Shown here: piece after piece, positions 41,779 through 50,596 of the stretch
How positions within the stretch are numbered: position 1 is the first letter of the stretch
Layout of the letters: the number at the start of each line of letters is the position of its first letter
Source: an uncultured Clostridium sp.
GTDB taxonomy: Bacteria; Bacillota; Clostridia; Lachnospirales; Lachnospiraceae
NCBI GenBank assembly: GCA_902496665.1
Contig: CABVBU010000001.1
Coordinates: 124,001-188,000 of the forward strand
Reading direction: 5' to 3'
Length of the DNA stretch: 64,000 nucleotides
Position numbers and translations under genes: made by a program
Notes under the pieces: model-generated
What the model was told of the DNA's origin: nothing
The model's input: only the letters and a program-made list of their open reading frames with translations
The model's database searches: none

Positions 41779-43038
41779 TTACATAAGTCCCGGGATCAGA
41801 AGCGGAACATATACGATCATGAAGAATACGATGATCAGTCCGATCAGGTACGGGATAACGGATTTGGAGATCCGCTCGATCGGAAGTCCCGTGATACCGG
41901 AAGCAACGAAGAGGTTGATGGCAACCGGCGGTGTGATCATACCGATGGCGATGCCAACCACGAAGAGGATACCGAAGTGAACGGTGCTGATACCCATGGC
42001 CTTGACAAGCGGCAGGAACACCGGGGAAAGAATAATGATCGCGGAGGAGGTCTCCATGAAGACTCCGGCGAGCAGGATGATCAGGGAGATCAGGAACATG
42101 ATCACATACTTGTTTGTGGAGATTCCCAATACTCCGGACGCGATGGCCTCCGGGATCTTGTAGTTTGCGAGAACCCAGCCGAACGGACCGCTGCATGCGA
42201 TGATGATCATGATAACGGCAGATGTCTTTGCGCTTCCCTTCATGATCTCGATAAGGCCCTTGAAGTCAAGGTCGCGGTAGATAAAGAAGGAGACGAAGAT
42301 CGCATAGATAACCGCTACGGCAGCCGCCTCAGACGGTGTGAAGTAACCGGAGAAGATTCCGCCGAGGATGATGACCGGCATTAAGATTCCCCAGATCGCT
42401 TCCTTGAAGGTTCGCAGCACGTTTCCAACAGAGAAAGCCTTTCCTTTCGGGTAGTTGAACTTGTGAGCCTGGTAGAGAGAGATCGCAATGAGGATCACAC
42501 CCATTAGAACGCCAGGAACAAAGCCGTTCTTGAAAAGTGTGTTTACGCTGTCCTCAGAGATAACGGCATATAATACCATCGGAACGGACGGCGGGATAAC
42601 GACACCGATGGTTCCGGCAGCTGCGATCAGGGCAGCAGCGGAATCTTCGCGGTATCCGCGTTTCTTTAACTCCGGGATCAGTGTTGCGCCGACAGCGGCT
42701 GTCGTGGCGGCACCGGAACCGGAGATCGCTGCGAAGAACATGCCTGCAAGGACAGATACGATGGAAAGACCGCCCTTTAACATACCGAGTAAGGACTCGG
42801 CGAACTCAACGAGGACTCTGGAAACCTTTCCCTTTGCGAGAAGATCCCCGGCAAAGATGAAGAAGGGGACTGCGATCAGGGAGAAGGAGTCGGTGCTGGC
42901 GAACATACGCTGTACGAGGATCAGGAGCTTTACATCACCTTTTAAGAGGACGAGGAGAGCTGCCGCCGCGATCGCGAATGCGACCGGAACGCCGATCAGA
43001 AGCAGAACGATAAAGGAAATGAATAATAATGCTGCCAT
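41779..43038 (-). CDS. dctM: TRAP transporter large permease (DctM)
   Basis: A 419-residue membrane protein with about 12-13 helices of the DctM/SiaM family. Typical segments: ALLFISFIVLLLIGVPVAFAIA at the N-terminus, SGSGAATTAAVGATLIPE near 115, and IPPSVPMVLYAV near 150. It is the sodium-driven transport subunit. ATG 43038 has GGAGGAGG six bases upstream and follows the dctQ stop by one base. The last gene of the dctPQM transcript; 41516-41778 beyond it holds the spoVG terminator and no gene. Confidence 0.92.
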   Translation of the reverse strand: MAALLFISFIVLLLIGVPVAFAIAAAALLVLLKGDVKLLILVQRMFASTDSFSLIAVPFFIFAGDLLAKGKVSRVLVEFAESLLGMLKGGLSIVSVLAGMFFAAISGSGAATTAAVGATLIPELKKRGYREDSAAALIAAAGTIGVVIPPSVPMVLYAVISEDSVNTLFKNGFVPGVLMGVILIAISLYQAHKFNYPKGKAFSVGNVLRTFKEAIWGILMPVIILGGIFSGYFTPSEAAAVAVIYAIFVSFFIYRDLDFKGLIEIMKGSAKTSAVIMIIIACSGPFGWVLANYKIPEAIASGVLGISTNKYVIMFLISLIILLAGVFMETSSAIIILSPVFLPLVKAMGISTVHFGILFVVGIAIGMITPPVAINLFVASGITGLPIERISKSVIPYLIGLIIVFFMIVYVPLLIPGLM

Positions 43039-43039
43039 G

Positions 43040-43528
43040 TTATGCCTCCTCCTTTCCAAATAAAAGTCCAAGAACCGCATCTACTGCATGGATGAACATG
43101 AATCCGCAGCCTACCGGAATGCAGAGGTAAATATATTTCATGGGAAGACGCATCGCTGCGGACAGCTGGTTTCCCTGTTTTCCGAAGTATTTCATACCAT
43201 AGATGATCACGACAACAAAGAGAATTGCGCAGACCACATGGACGAGAAGCTTTAAGACTTTGCTTAACGCGGCCGGAACCATATCCTGAATGAATGTGAT
43301 GGAGATATGGCCGCTGTGCTTGTATACACAGCTTGCGCCTAAAAATGATGACCAGACTAAAAGGTAACGGGTCGCTTCCTCACTCCAGGAGAGAGCGGTG
43401 AATGCCATACGGCAGACGATCTGTGCGCCGGTGATTACGACCATGGCGCCGAGCATGACAACGATGATGTAAGAACAGATGGTGTCCAGAACATCGCTGA
43501 GTTTGTGAAATCCCTTAACGAAAGCCAA
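43040..43528 (-). CDS. dctQ: TRAP transporter small permease (DctQ)
   Basis: A DctQ-family protein of 162 residues with four hydrophobic helices (SYIIVVMLGAMVVITGAQIV, RYLLVWSSFLGASCVY, LVHVVCAILFVVVIIYG, and a C-terminal one). An ATG at 43558 is in frame, but AAAGGAGG lies inside that extension and is placed correctly for a TTG at 43528, so I prefer the TTG start. It partners DctM and helps dock the binding protein. It lies about 235 bp downstream of dctP, with a strong hairpin between. Confidence 0.85.
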   Translation of the reverse strand: MAFVKGFHKLSDVLDTICSYIIVVMLGAMVVITGAQIVCRMAFTALSWSEEATRYLLVWSSFLGASCVYKHSGHISITFIQDMVPAALSKVLKLLVHVVCAILFVVVIIYGMKYFGKQGNQLSAAMRLPMKYIYLCIPVGCGFMFIHAVDAVLGLLFGKEEA

Positions 43529-43654
43529 CGGTGTTTCCTCCTTTGAAAACCGAAACAATTACATGGAAAGTGCTGAAGGCGGTTCTGATTTACAGTACGC
43601 GAGTAGGAATTTTCTGAACTGAAAATTCCGTACAATACAGCAGTGGTAATAGTT

Positions 43655-43683
43655 CCGGCTGCCTGGGTTTCCCTGGCAGCCGG
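43655..43683 (-). other. Hairpin between dctP and dctQ
   Basis: Stem CCGGCTGCC / GGCAGCCGG (43655-43663, 43675-43683) with an inner GGG/CCC. No U-tract follows on the minus strand. It probably protects the upstream dctP mRNA rather than ending transcription. Confidence 0.65.
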
Positions 43684-43763
43684 ATCACATGCTTCAAAAT
43701 CCCATTGCCGGGGCAATGTTAACGGATTTCAGCACCGAACTTTAAAATCAAACAGTTGCGAAA

Positions 43764-44843
43764 TTACTTTAAAGCGTCCTGGATTCTTTTGATATAATCA
43801 GCGTAATCCGGGTAAGCGTCATATACGCTCTGAACAGCTGCACGGAAGCTGTCTACATCCGGGTTCTCGATGACTTCCATACCATGATCCTTGATCTCCT
43901 GAAGCTGGTCAGCTTCCTGATCTGCAACCCACTGGCGCTCGTACTCAGCAGCTTCCTGTGCGGATTCCTCGAAGATCTTCTGAACATCTTCCGGTAAGGA
44001 CTTGAAGAGGTCGTTGCTCATGGTGATGATCGCTGTGGAGTAGGAATGGCGGTCAAGGGTTACATACTTCTGGGACTCCCAGAGCTTGTAGGAGTAGATA
44101 ACGTTGATCGGGTTCTCCTCACCGTCGATGGTGCCCTGCTGAAGAGCTGTTAAAGCGTCGGACCATGCCATCGGAACTGCGTTTACATCAAGAGCCTTGA
44201 AGGTAGCTGTGTAAACGTCGTTCTCCATGACACGGAGCTTTAAGCCTGCAACGTCAGCCGCGTTTGTGATCGGCTTCTTGCTGTTTGTGATGTTACGGAA
44301 ACCACGCTCTGCGTATGCAAGACCCTTTAAGTCAGCATCCTCAAGTGTTCCGAGAAGCTCTTTACCGATCTCACCGTCGAGAACTTTGTAAGCTTCCTCG
44401 TTGTTTGCGAACAGGAACGGCATATCGAGAACACCCATAGCGCTGGAGAAGTTTACGAACGGACCGCTTGTGATGATACCCATATCAAGAGTACCCATCT
44501 GCATGCTCTCAAGCATGGTACGCTCGTCACCGAGAGCTCCGTTCGGATGGATCTCGATCTCGTAAGCGCCGTTTGTACGCTCTTTTACGAGTTCAGCGAA
44601 CTTATCTGCACATACCTGGAAGCTGTCCTGCTCGTTTACGGTCGTACCAAGCTTTATTACGGTTGCGTCTGCGTTTGAAGTCTCTTCCTTGCTCTCAGCA
44701 GCGGAAGAATCAGCGGCAGCGGCTGTTGTCTCAGCGGCAGCAGCAGTTGTCTCTGCGGAATTGCTGGAAGAGCCGCAGCCTGCCATGGAAAGAACCATAG
44801 CGCCTGCCATAACGGCGGATAATAATTTTGCACTTTTTTTCAT
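43764..44843 (-). CDS. dctP: TRAP transporter solute-binding lipoprotein (DctP family)
   Basis: A 359-residue exported lipoprotein. The signal peptide ends in the lipobox LSMAGC (Cys ~22). An Ala/Thr/Glu/Ser-rich linker of ~40 residues tethers it, followed by a DctP ligand-binding domain (ELVKERTNGAYEIEIHPNGALGDERTM, RVMENDVYTATFKALDVNAVPMAWSD). The conserved Arg in GLKLRVMEN usually contacts a carboxylate, so an organic acid or acidic amino acid derivative is likely. ATG 44843 has AGGAGG seven bases upstream. The next upstream regulatory element is a T-box leader at 45113-45417. Confidence 0.92.
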   Translation of the reverse strand: MKKSAKLLSAVMAGAMVLSMAGCGSSSNSAETTAAAAETTAAAADSSAAESKEETSNADATVIKLGTTVNEQDSFQVCADKFAELVKERTNGAYEIEIHPNGALGDERTMLESMQMGTLDMGIITSGPFVNFSSAMGVLDMPFLFANNEEAYKVLDGEIGKELLGTLEDADLKGLAYAERGFRNITNSKKPITNAADVAGLKLRVMENDVYTATFKALDVNAVPMAWSDALTALQQGTIDGEENPINVIYSYKLWESQKYVTLDRHSYSTAIITMSNDLFKSLPEDVQKIFEESAQEAAEYERQWVADQEADQLQEIKDHGMEVIENPDVDSFRAAVQSVYDAYPDYADYIKRIQDALK

Positions 44844-44950
44844 AATGACCTCCTGAAATCTTTTAAGAATAGATTGATTATAAGTATATATCTTAACTGC
44901 CCCTCGCAGGTAAGAAACTAAGGAATTGATGGTGGCGTTGGCGAGGTGTG

Positions 44951-45108
44951 CGAAAGGAGATTGCTCCGCACTGCGTGCTCCCGCAATCTCAGCCAGCATT
45001 CGTAATCCGGGCTTTCGCCCTGCTTACTCATGCCGGCTTGGTTGTCAGATGTACAGACAGCCCTGCGTGCAAGCACGCGGTCTGTCTGTCCGCCTGACAA
45101 CGCTTTCG
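44951..45108. repeat. Three-hairpin palindromic element between T-box and dctP
   Basis: An outer stem CGAAAG / CTTTCG (44951-44956, 45103-45108) closes three hairpins: 44957-44990 (GAGATTGC / GCAATCTC), 44992-45037 (GCC-GCAT arms with an inner GGGC/GCCC) and 45041-45101 (GTTGTCAG / CTGACAAC with inner ACAGACAG and GCGTGC stems). It starts a few bases after the T-box terminator U-tract. The sequence is unlike the 164-bp repeat at 47921, but the topology is the same. Confidence 0.7.
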
Positions 45109-45112
45109 GGGC

Positions 45113-45417
45113 AAAAAAAAACTCCCGTCTCTTATTTTTTAAGAGACAGAAGCGAAACTTCTGCGGTACCACTCTTATTGCTGTCAAAAAAACAGCCCCT
45201 CGATCCCGTCGTTTTTCAAATATGAAAAATTAACAGGCAACACGTTAACGGGTGTAAACCGAACCAGCCTACTTGGAATACTTTCAGTGGTTAGCTCCGG
45301 GAGGATTGTCTGTAACGCGGTGTCTGCAGCTTTTCACCAGCCAGCTGCTCTCTGAAAGACCTTCGTTAAGAGCGTTCCCATCATCGCAAGAAATATTTGA
45401 AACTGCCCTTTATTATA
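45113..45417 (-). promoter_or_regulatory. T-box leader
   Basis: On the minus strand: a stem I region with AGAGAGCAGCTGG and GGTGAAA near its top, a long paired CTTTCAG / CTGAAAG stem, then the T-box AAGAGTGGTACCGC (about 45176-45163) and a terminator GTCTCTT / AAGAGAC (45127-45133, 45141-45147) with nine T residues. T-boxes read the charging of one tRNA. The specifier is in the stretch near 45269-45280; I could not assign the codon with confidence. No aminoacyl-tRNA synthetase follows; the next gene is dctP. Confidence 0.88.
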
Positions 45418-45439
45418 GTCACAGATTTTCAAAAGTCAA
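45412..45439 (-). promoter_or_regulatory. Promoter of the T-box transcript
   Basis: Minus strand: TTGACT (45439-45434), 16-bp spacer, TATAAT (45417-45412), just ahead of the T-box stem I. Confidence 0.75.
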
Positions 45440-45556
45440 GAGAATTTAAGAAAATAAATCGCGTATTGTGAGAAAAATATGATATGATAGATCGTATAGT
45501 AAATTTATTTTATGGGAGATATTCCAACAGGTTATTATAGAGAATGGAGGAGGAGA

Positions 45557-46882
45557 ATGAAGCCGATCGTCAGTATAATTGTTCCTGTCTACAATGCGGA
45601 AAAATTTTTGAACCGCTGTGTGGACAGCATTCTCGGACAGGAATATAAAGATTTTGAACTAATCCTCGTGGATGATGGGAGCAGAGATATGTCAGGCTCG
45701 ATCTGTGATGCGTATGCGAAGACGGACGAGCGTGTGGTGGTGATCCACAAAGAAAATTCCGGGGTGTCGGATACGAGAAATCAGGGAATAGAAAGGGCAA
45801 AGGGAACGTATCTCCAGTTTGTGGACAGTGATGACTGGCTGACGCCGGATGCGACAAAACTTATGGTCCGGGCGGCAGAGGAACATGGCTGTGATATGGT
45901 GATTTCCGATTTTTACCGCGTCGTTGGTGATATGGTATCCAGAAAAGGGGACATCGAGTCGGACCATGTGATCGACAGAGAGGAATTCGCGTCGTTTATG
46001 ATGGAAAATCCGGCAGATTATTACTATGGAGTGCTGTGGAACAAGCTTTACCGGCGCGATCTCGTAAACCGCTTCGGGATCCGGATGGATGCGGAGATCA
46101 GCTGGTGCGAGGATTTTATGTTTAATCTGGAATATGTCCGTTACGCAGAGACATTCTACGCGCTGCGGACACCGGTGTACTATTATGTAAAGACAAAAGG
46201 TTCGCTGGTGAACCAGAAGATCAGCATCACGAAGACTGTGAAGATGAAGCTTATGATGTTTGAGTACTACAACAACTTTTATAAGCATGTGCTGGACGAG
46301 GAAGATTATGAAAAAAACCGGCTTCAGGTGTACCATTTCCTGGTGGACGCAGCGAAGGATGGTTTTGTTTTTCCAGCATCGATCCCCGGAAACCGGAAGC
46401 TCGGAGAGGAGCGGAGCAGTGCGCTGCAGGAGGTGATCTCCGATGATGGAATCATCGTGGATAAATACCGGGACCGGAAACTTCTGGAGAGATATCTGGA
46501 GTCAGCGGCATTGAAGCACGATATGACGATGGAGGAACTTTCCCTGCTTTTATACCTGAAGGACGCAAGCCATGAGCTGAGCAGAAAGAATCTTGCGGAT
46601 CTTATAAATCTCGGCCGCGGAGACCTTGCGGTGGCGATCCAGCGGCTGTCCGCGAAAAAGATGGTGGAGGTAACGGAGCTTCCGAGAAGGCGGGGAACAG
46701 AACGAAGGATCCGACTGGAACTTCTTCCGGCATCAGAAGTTGTGATTCCGGATCTTGAGGCAGCGGAGAACGATTACTATCAGGCGAAGTTTGGAAATTT
46801 TACAGAGGAAGAGATCAGACAGTATACGCTGCTGGAACAGAAAGTGCGGGAGAACGAGAGGAGTATTTTGCAGCGGGGATAG
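45557..46882 (+). CDS. GT2 glycosyltransferase fused to a MarR-like winged helix
   Basis: A 441-residue fusion. Residues 1-~230 are a family 2 glycosyltransferase with a GT-A fold: IVPVYNAEKFLNRCVDSIL, VDDGS (39-42), the metal-binding DSDDW (90-94), and the acceptor-site ED of WCEDFM (184-188). Residues ~320-441 resemble a MarR-type winged helix: recognition region LSRKNLADLINLGRGDLAVAI, a basic wing TELPRRRGTERRIRLEL, and a C-terminal dimerisation-like helix. No membrane helix is seen. Start: ATG 45557 with GGAGG six bases upstream. The gene is alone, divergent from the T-box transcript. Whether it binds DNA is unknown. Confidence 0.82.
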   Translation: MKPIVSIIVPVYNAEKFLNRCVDSILGQEYKDFELILVDDGSRDMSGSICDAYAKTDERVVVIHKENSGVSDTRNQGIERAKGTYLQFVDSDDWLTPDATKLMVRAAEEHGCDMVISDFYRVVGDMVSRKGDIESDHVIDREEFASFMMENPADYYYGVLWNKLYRRDLVNRFGIRMDAEISWCEDFMFNLEYVRYAETFYALRTPVYYYVKTKGSLVNQKISITKTVKMKLMMFEYYNNFYKHVLDEEDYEKNRLQVYHFLVDAAKDGFVFPASIPGNRKLGEERSSALQEVISDDGIIVDKYRDRKLLERYLESAALKHDMTMEELSLLLYLKDASHELSRKNLADLINLGRGDLAVAIQRLSAKKMVEVTELPRRRGTERRIRLELLPASEVVIPDLEAAENDYYQAKFGNFTEEEIRQYTLLEQKVRENERSILQRG

Positions 46883-46976
46883 GAGAAGGCGCATTCGCGC
46901 GAAGCTGCGGACTGCGTCAGGCGGTCATACTGGTGTGGAAATACACCGGATAAACATCAAAAATATGGAGATAAAG

Positions 46977-47792
46977 ATGGAAAAAGAAAAAACTTGCAAG
47001 ATCATATTCAGTGACATCGACGGCACGCTGCTGACGTCGGACGGACAGGTCACGGAGGGGACGAAGGAGATGATCCTGAAGCTTGAGAGGAAGGGAATCC
47101 CGTTTATCCTGACCTCCGCGAGGTCGCCGGAAGGAGTGCGGGTCATTAAGAGAATGCTGGGGAACCATGCGCCGATCATCGCGTTCTGCGGCGGGCTGAT
47201 CCTCGACAACGACGGACATGAGATCTACAGTAAAATGATCCCGCTTAAGCGGGCGCTGGAACTGAAGGCAATGCTGGATAAGGACTTTCCGGCCGTTGCC
47301 TGCAATACCTTCGGCGGTGAGAAGTGGATCGTGGATGACCGGGACGACTGGAGAGAGCAGCGGGAAGAAAGAATTGTGGGATTTCCGGCTGAAATTGGAT
47401 CTATTAAAGATACATTTGAAAAAGAAGGCGGAATTCATAAATTTCTTCTCATGGGGGATCCGGACGTGATGACAAAGCTGGCGGCGGTGCTGGCAAGAGA
47501 TTTCTCTGATCTTCAGTCCGCGGCCTCCAACCCGGAATACCTGGAAATCACGGCAGCGGGCGTGGAAAAGTCGGAAGGTTTGAAGGCACTCTGTGGAAAA
47601 CTCGGAATTTCACCGGAAGAGGCAGCGGCCTTCGGTGACGGCGAGAGCGATCTTTCCATGATGCATGCGGCAGGATTCGGCGCGGCGATGGGAAATGCGC
47701 CGGAGAATGTGCGGAGACGGGCACCGATGGTGATCGGGAAGAGTGATGAGGAAGGGCTGCTGAAGAGGATGAAGGAGATATTTAAGGACTGA
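46977..47792 (+). CDS. HAD-superfamily sugar phosphatase, Cof type
   Basis: A 271-residue Cof-type HAD phosphatase (class IIB). The nucleophile motif is FSDIDGTLL near residue 11, motif 2 TSARS near 47, the motif 3 Lys in GVEKSEGLKAL near 195, and motif 4 GDGESDLSMM near 220. It should hydrolyse sugar phosphates or similar; specificity unknown. ATG 46977 has GGAG six bases upstream. It follows the fusion gene by 94 bp and may be cotranscribed, which would fit glycan metabolism. Confidence 0.9.
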   Translation: MEKEKTCKIIFSDIDGTLLTSDGQVTEGTKEMILKLERKGIPFILTSARSPEGVRVIKRMLGNHAPIIAFCGGLILDNDGHEIYSKMIPLKRALELKAMLDKDFPAVACNTFGGEKWIVDDRDDWREQREERIVGFPAEIGSIKDTFEKEGGIHKFLLMGDPDVMTKLAAVLARDFSDLQSAASNPEYLEITAAGVEKSEGLKALCGKLGISPEEAAAFGDGESDLSMMHAAGFGAAMGNAPENVRRRAPMVIGKSDEEGLLKRMKEIFKD

Positions 47793-47869
47793 GAAAAATT
47801 GAGATTTCGAGACGGATGAATTCTGCCAGGCAGTGCAGAGCAGAAAAATAATACAATTGAAGAAATAAT

Positions 47870-47923
47870 TAAAAAAACAGACCCATTTGATACAAATCCA
47901 GAAATCAAGTGAGCCTGTTTTTT
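47870..47923. terminator. Bidirectional terminator, HAD gene / ADPRH-family gene
   Basis: Stem with outer AAAAAACAG / CTGTTTTTT and inner TTGAT / ATCAA. The 164-bp repeat copy A begins inside its last T residues. Confidence 0.8.
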
Positions 47924-48084
47924 AACCGAATCAAGTAAGTCCCCTGCTTCAATTGCGAAAAGCAATAAGCAGTGGGTGGGGACTTGCTTGTATCAGGAGG
48001 AGTGCAAGCTCCTTCTGATAAACTGCGGAGCAGTTATTCGGTTATGAGCAAGTAGCGAAGCGGATTGCGAATATCCGCTTGACT
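47921..48084 (+). repeat. 164-bp structured repeat, copy A
   Basis: Identical over 164 bp to 58830-58993, same orientation. An outer stem AACCGAAT / ATTCGGTT (47924-47931, 48036-48043) closes three hairpins: 47933-47989, 47991-48020 and 48021-48035. A fourth hairpin AAGCGGAT / ATCCGCTT (48058-48065, 48073-48080) follows. No open reading frame of useful length and no transposase. It fills most of the 337-bp gap 47793-48129. Confidence 0.95.
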
Positions 48085-48129
48085 TACCAATATCTGAGCT
48101 ACAGAAGATGTTTCAAAAACTCAACCGTA

Positions 48130-49530
48130 TTACTTCTGTTTCTTCACCGCATTCCTCACCGCATCCGTTGTCCACTGACAAAGCTCAGCGATCTTGAAAT
48201 CCTGATACCGTCTCATAGTTGTGAGGATCCTGTCCCCGATGGGCCTGATATAGCTGTCGTCAATGACATCCAGCCCGATCATGATCGCCAGTGCGTTCAG
48301 TACCGGGGCTGCGGTACAGTCCGCATCCTGACCTTCCATGGCGATGATGTGGCAGGTTTCCTTGAAATCCATATTTCCGAACCAGAGGGCAATAACTTCG
48401 GCGGCTGCGTTCGGATAGGCGTGGATCCAGTTGTACTCTTTGTAACGCTCCTCGCAGGCCGCCCATGCCGGCTCCCAGGAGGTATTTTCCTTGCAGAGAT
48501 CAAGCGCGTGCTTTACGACCGCGTAGTATTCGCTCTTATGCGGGATCATGTCCACCGCTTTCTCAACAACGGTCCGGATATGACTCTCCGTGAATGCCAG
48601 GGAAGTGAGCAGGGCGTTGAAGATCCCGCCCAGCATTCCGTTGTTGGAGTGGGAGACGATCGAATCGTCCGCGGCCAGTCTCGCTGCGAGCTTCGGGTTT
48701 CCGGGTGCTAACATTCCGTGAAGCGGGGTGCGCATCTGCGCTCCGATCCAGTCGTAAAAATAATTGTTTGTTGTGCCGCTCTCCGGCGGAAGAAGCCCGC
48801 GGCGGAGATTTTCGATGGCTGTCTTCTCGGCGGAATATCCGTCGGAGATCAGCTCCAGCCACTTGTAGGCAACGTCGGCAGGCGTGATGTCATAGCCTTT
48901 TTCGATGAATCCGTCGAGATAGGCGATCTCGTAGGTGATATCATCGTTGTAGGTCTCCGGACGGCGGAGATATCCGTAGACCTCGCCGAAGCGTCTGCGG
49001 ATCTGTTCGGTCGTATAACCTTCGATCTGGGTTCCCAGGCAGCCGCCGATGAGCTGTCCCATCCATCCTGCGGTGACTTTCTTTGCAAATTCATCGGAGA
49101 AGACGTCATAGGGCGCTGCAGGACCGAAATCAGCCTCTTTTTCCACATCCGAGAAGGTGCGGTAGGTGTTGTAGCTCCAGTAGGGGGAGGCGGGATTCTT
49201 CGGCGCTTCATTCAGTGCGTGGAAGATCTTCGCGGTAGCCACCTGAATCGCGGCTCCGTCCTTTTCTTCGGACGCCCTCAGGCCTTCCTCCATGAATTTC
49301 TCAGCTTCCGTCACATCATATCCCCGGTTGTGCATGCTCTGGATCGCGGCGATCACCACGTCGCAGGGCGCTTTGGATCCCGGAACCTTGTTGTCCCAGT
49401 CGTGGAAAAGCTGCTTGTCGGAGGCGCGGCCGGCTTCCGTGTAGGTCATCCAGTCCGCCTCATTGTCGTCGTGAAGCTCCGGCGGAACCGCGTCCGCCGT
49501 CAGCTTATGTTCAAATTCCCATGCTTTCAT
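48130..49530 (-). CDS. ADP-ribosylglycohydrolase-family protein
   Basis: A 466-residue protein. The core from ~155 on matches the DraG/ARH family: GWMGQLIGGCLGTQIEGY, the metal motif YNDDITYEIA (two Asp and a Thr), and GQDADCTAAPVLNA, where GxDxDT is usual and Cys is inserted. The first ~150 residues are an extension absent from simple DraG proteins. The family removes ADP-ribose from Arg or acts on related N-glycosides. It is the last gene after the BMP-type ABC transporter genes (154-bp gap), so a role in cleaving an imported nucleoside or N-riboside is plausible. No ADP-ribosyltransferase is nearby. Confidence 0.82.
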   Translation of the reverse strand: MKAWEFEHKLTADAVPPELHDDNEADWMTYTEAGRASDKQLFHDWDNKVPGSKAPCDVVIAAIQSMHNRGYDVTEAEKFMEEGLRASEEKDGAAIQVATAKIFHALNEAPKNPASPYWSYNTYRTFSDVEKEADFGPAAPYDVFSDEFAKKVTAGWMGQLIGGCLGTQIEGYTTEQIRRRFGEVYGYLRRPETYNDDITYEIAYLDGFIEKGYDITPADVAYKWLELISDGYSAEKTAIENLRRGLLPPESGTTNNYFYDWIGAQMRTPLHGMLAPGNPKLAARLAADDSIVSHSNNGMLGGIFNALLTSLAFTESHIRTVVEKAVDMIPHKSEYYAVVKHALDLCKENTSWEPAWAACEERYKEYNWIHAYPNAAAEVIALWFGNMDFKETCHIIAMEGQDADCTAAPVLNALAIMIGLDVIDDSYIRPIGDRILTTMRRYQDFKIAELCQWTTDAVRNAVKKQK

Positions 49531-49684
49531 AAAGAATCTCCCTCATTTCAGCTATAAATACTACTTCCAGGTCCCGTCCCAGATAAGAAATTGGGCAGAT
49601 CCGGGAAGAAAGCGCATTGTCAAAATGGACCATACAGAAGATTTGCCTATATTTATAATAACTCGGAATTTCGAAATAATTCCA

Positions 49685-50596
49685 TCAATTCTTCTTCCCC
49701 GACATACTCCTCTTAGAATAAATTCCAATCGCGATCATTGTCACAACATACGGAATCGTCTGGATCAGCTGTGACGGCAGATTTAACATCTGTAACCGCA
49801 CTGCCAGCGAATCCGCCATACCAAAGATCAGTACTGAGCAGGCAATCTTCCATGGAACGCCAAGTCCCATGGACTCTGCCGCCATGCCGATCCATCCACG
49901 TCCGGCGATCATGTCCCTTGAGAAGAAGGAAACGTAGCCCATGGACATATACGCGCCGCCGATTCCCGCCAGGCATCCGGCGATGAAAAGCGCGATGTAT
50001 TTATATTTCATGACATTTAGTCCGACAGATTTTGCGGAACTTTCATTTTTTCCGACCGCGCGGATCCGCAGCCCGGTGGAAGTCTCCCAGAAAAAGATCG
50101 TCAGGAGAACCACGAGAATCAGTCCAAGGTAAGTCAGAACATTGTGCCCGGAGATGATCTCACCGAGAACCGGAATGTCCTTAATGACTGGAATCTGGAT
50201 CTCCGGAACCACCGGGCTTTTTAAGTTCTGCGTGGAACCTTTATTTCCGGTCAGATAATAGGTCGTAAAGACCGTGAGACCGCCGGACAAAGTATTTAAC
50301 GCGATTCCGGCAAGAACCGGGTTCGTGTTTAAGATCAGCGTAAAGTAACCGAACACAAAAGCCAGCACCACGCCCACCGCCATGGCAAACACCACGCCGC
50401 CGAGAGCACTGTGGGTAAAATAGCCGCCGACAGGGCCTGCCAGGGCACAGCTTAACATAATTCCCTCAGTTCCGATGGGATCGATCCCGCCTTTGACAAA
50501 AACCATGCAGGCCATGGCCGCGAACAGGATCGGAGTCATCACGCGGATCGAGGTGAAGAGGAAGTCAGGGGAAAAAATTACACTCCAGATATTCAT
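49685..50596 (-). CDS. Nucleoside ABC transporter permease 2
   Basis: A 303-residue permease of the BPD_transp_2 family (NupQ/YufQ-like) with eight or so hydrophobic helices and GLRIRAVGKNESSAKSVGLN, the conserved cytoplasmic EAA-type loop. Its ATG overlaps the stop of the first permease by four bases. It pairs with the upstream permease as the membrane half of a BMP-type nucleoside importer. Confidence 0.9.
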   Translation of the reverse strand: MNIWSVIFSPDFLFTSIRVMTPILFAAMACMVFVKGGIDPIGTEGIMLSCALAGPVGGYFTHSALGGVVFAMAVGVVLAFVFGYFTLILNTNPVLAGIALNTLSGGLTVFTTYYLTGNKGSTQNLKSPVVPEIQIPVIKDIPVLGEIISGHNVLTYLGLILVVLLTIFFWETSTGLRIRAVGKNESSAKSVGLNVMKYKYIALFIAGCLAGIGGAYMSMGYVSFFSRDMIAGRGWIGMAAESMGLGVPWKIACSVLIFGMADSLAVRLQMLNLPSQLIQTIPYVVTMIAIGIYSKRSMSGKKN

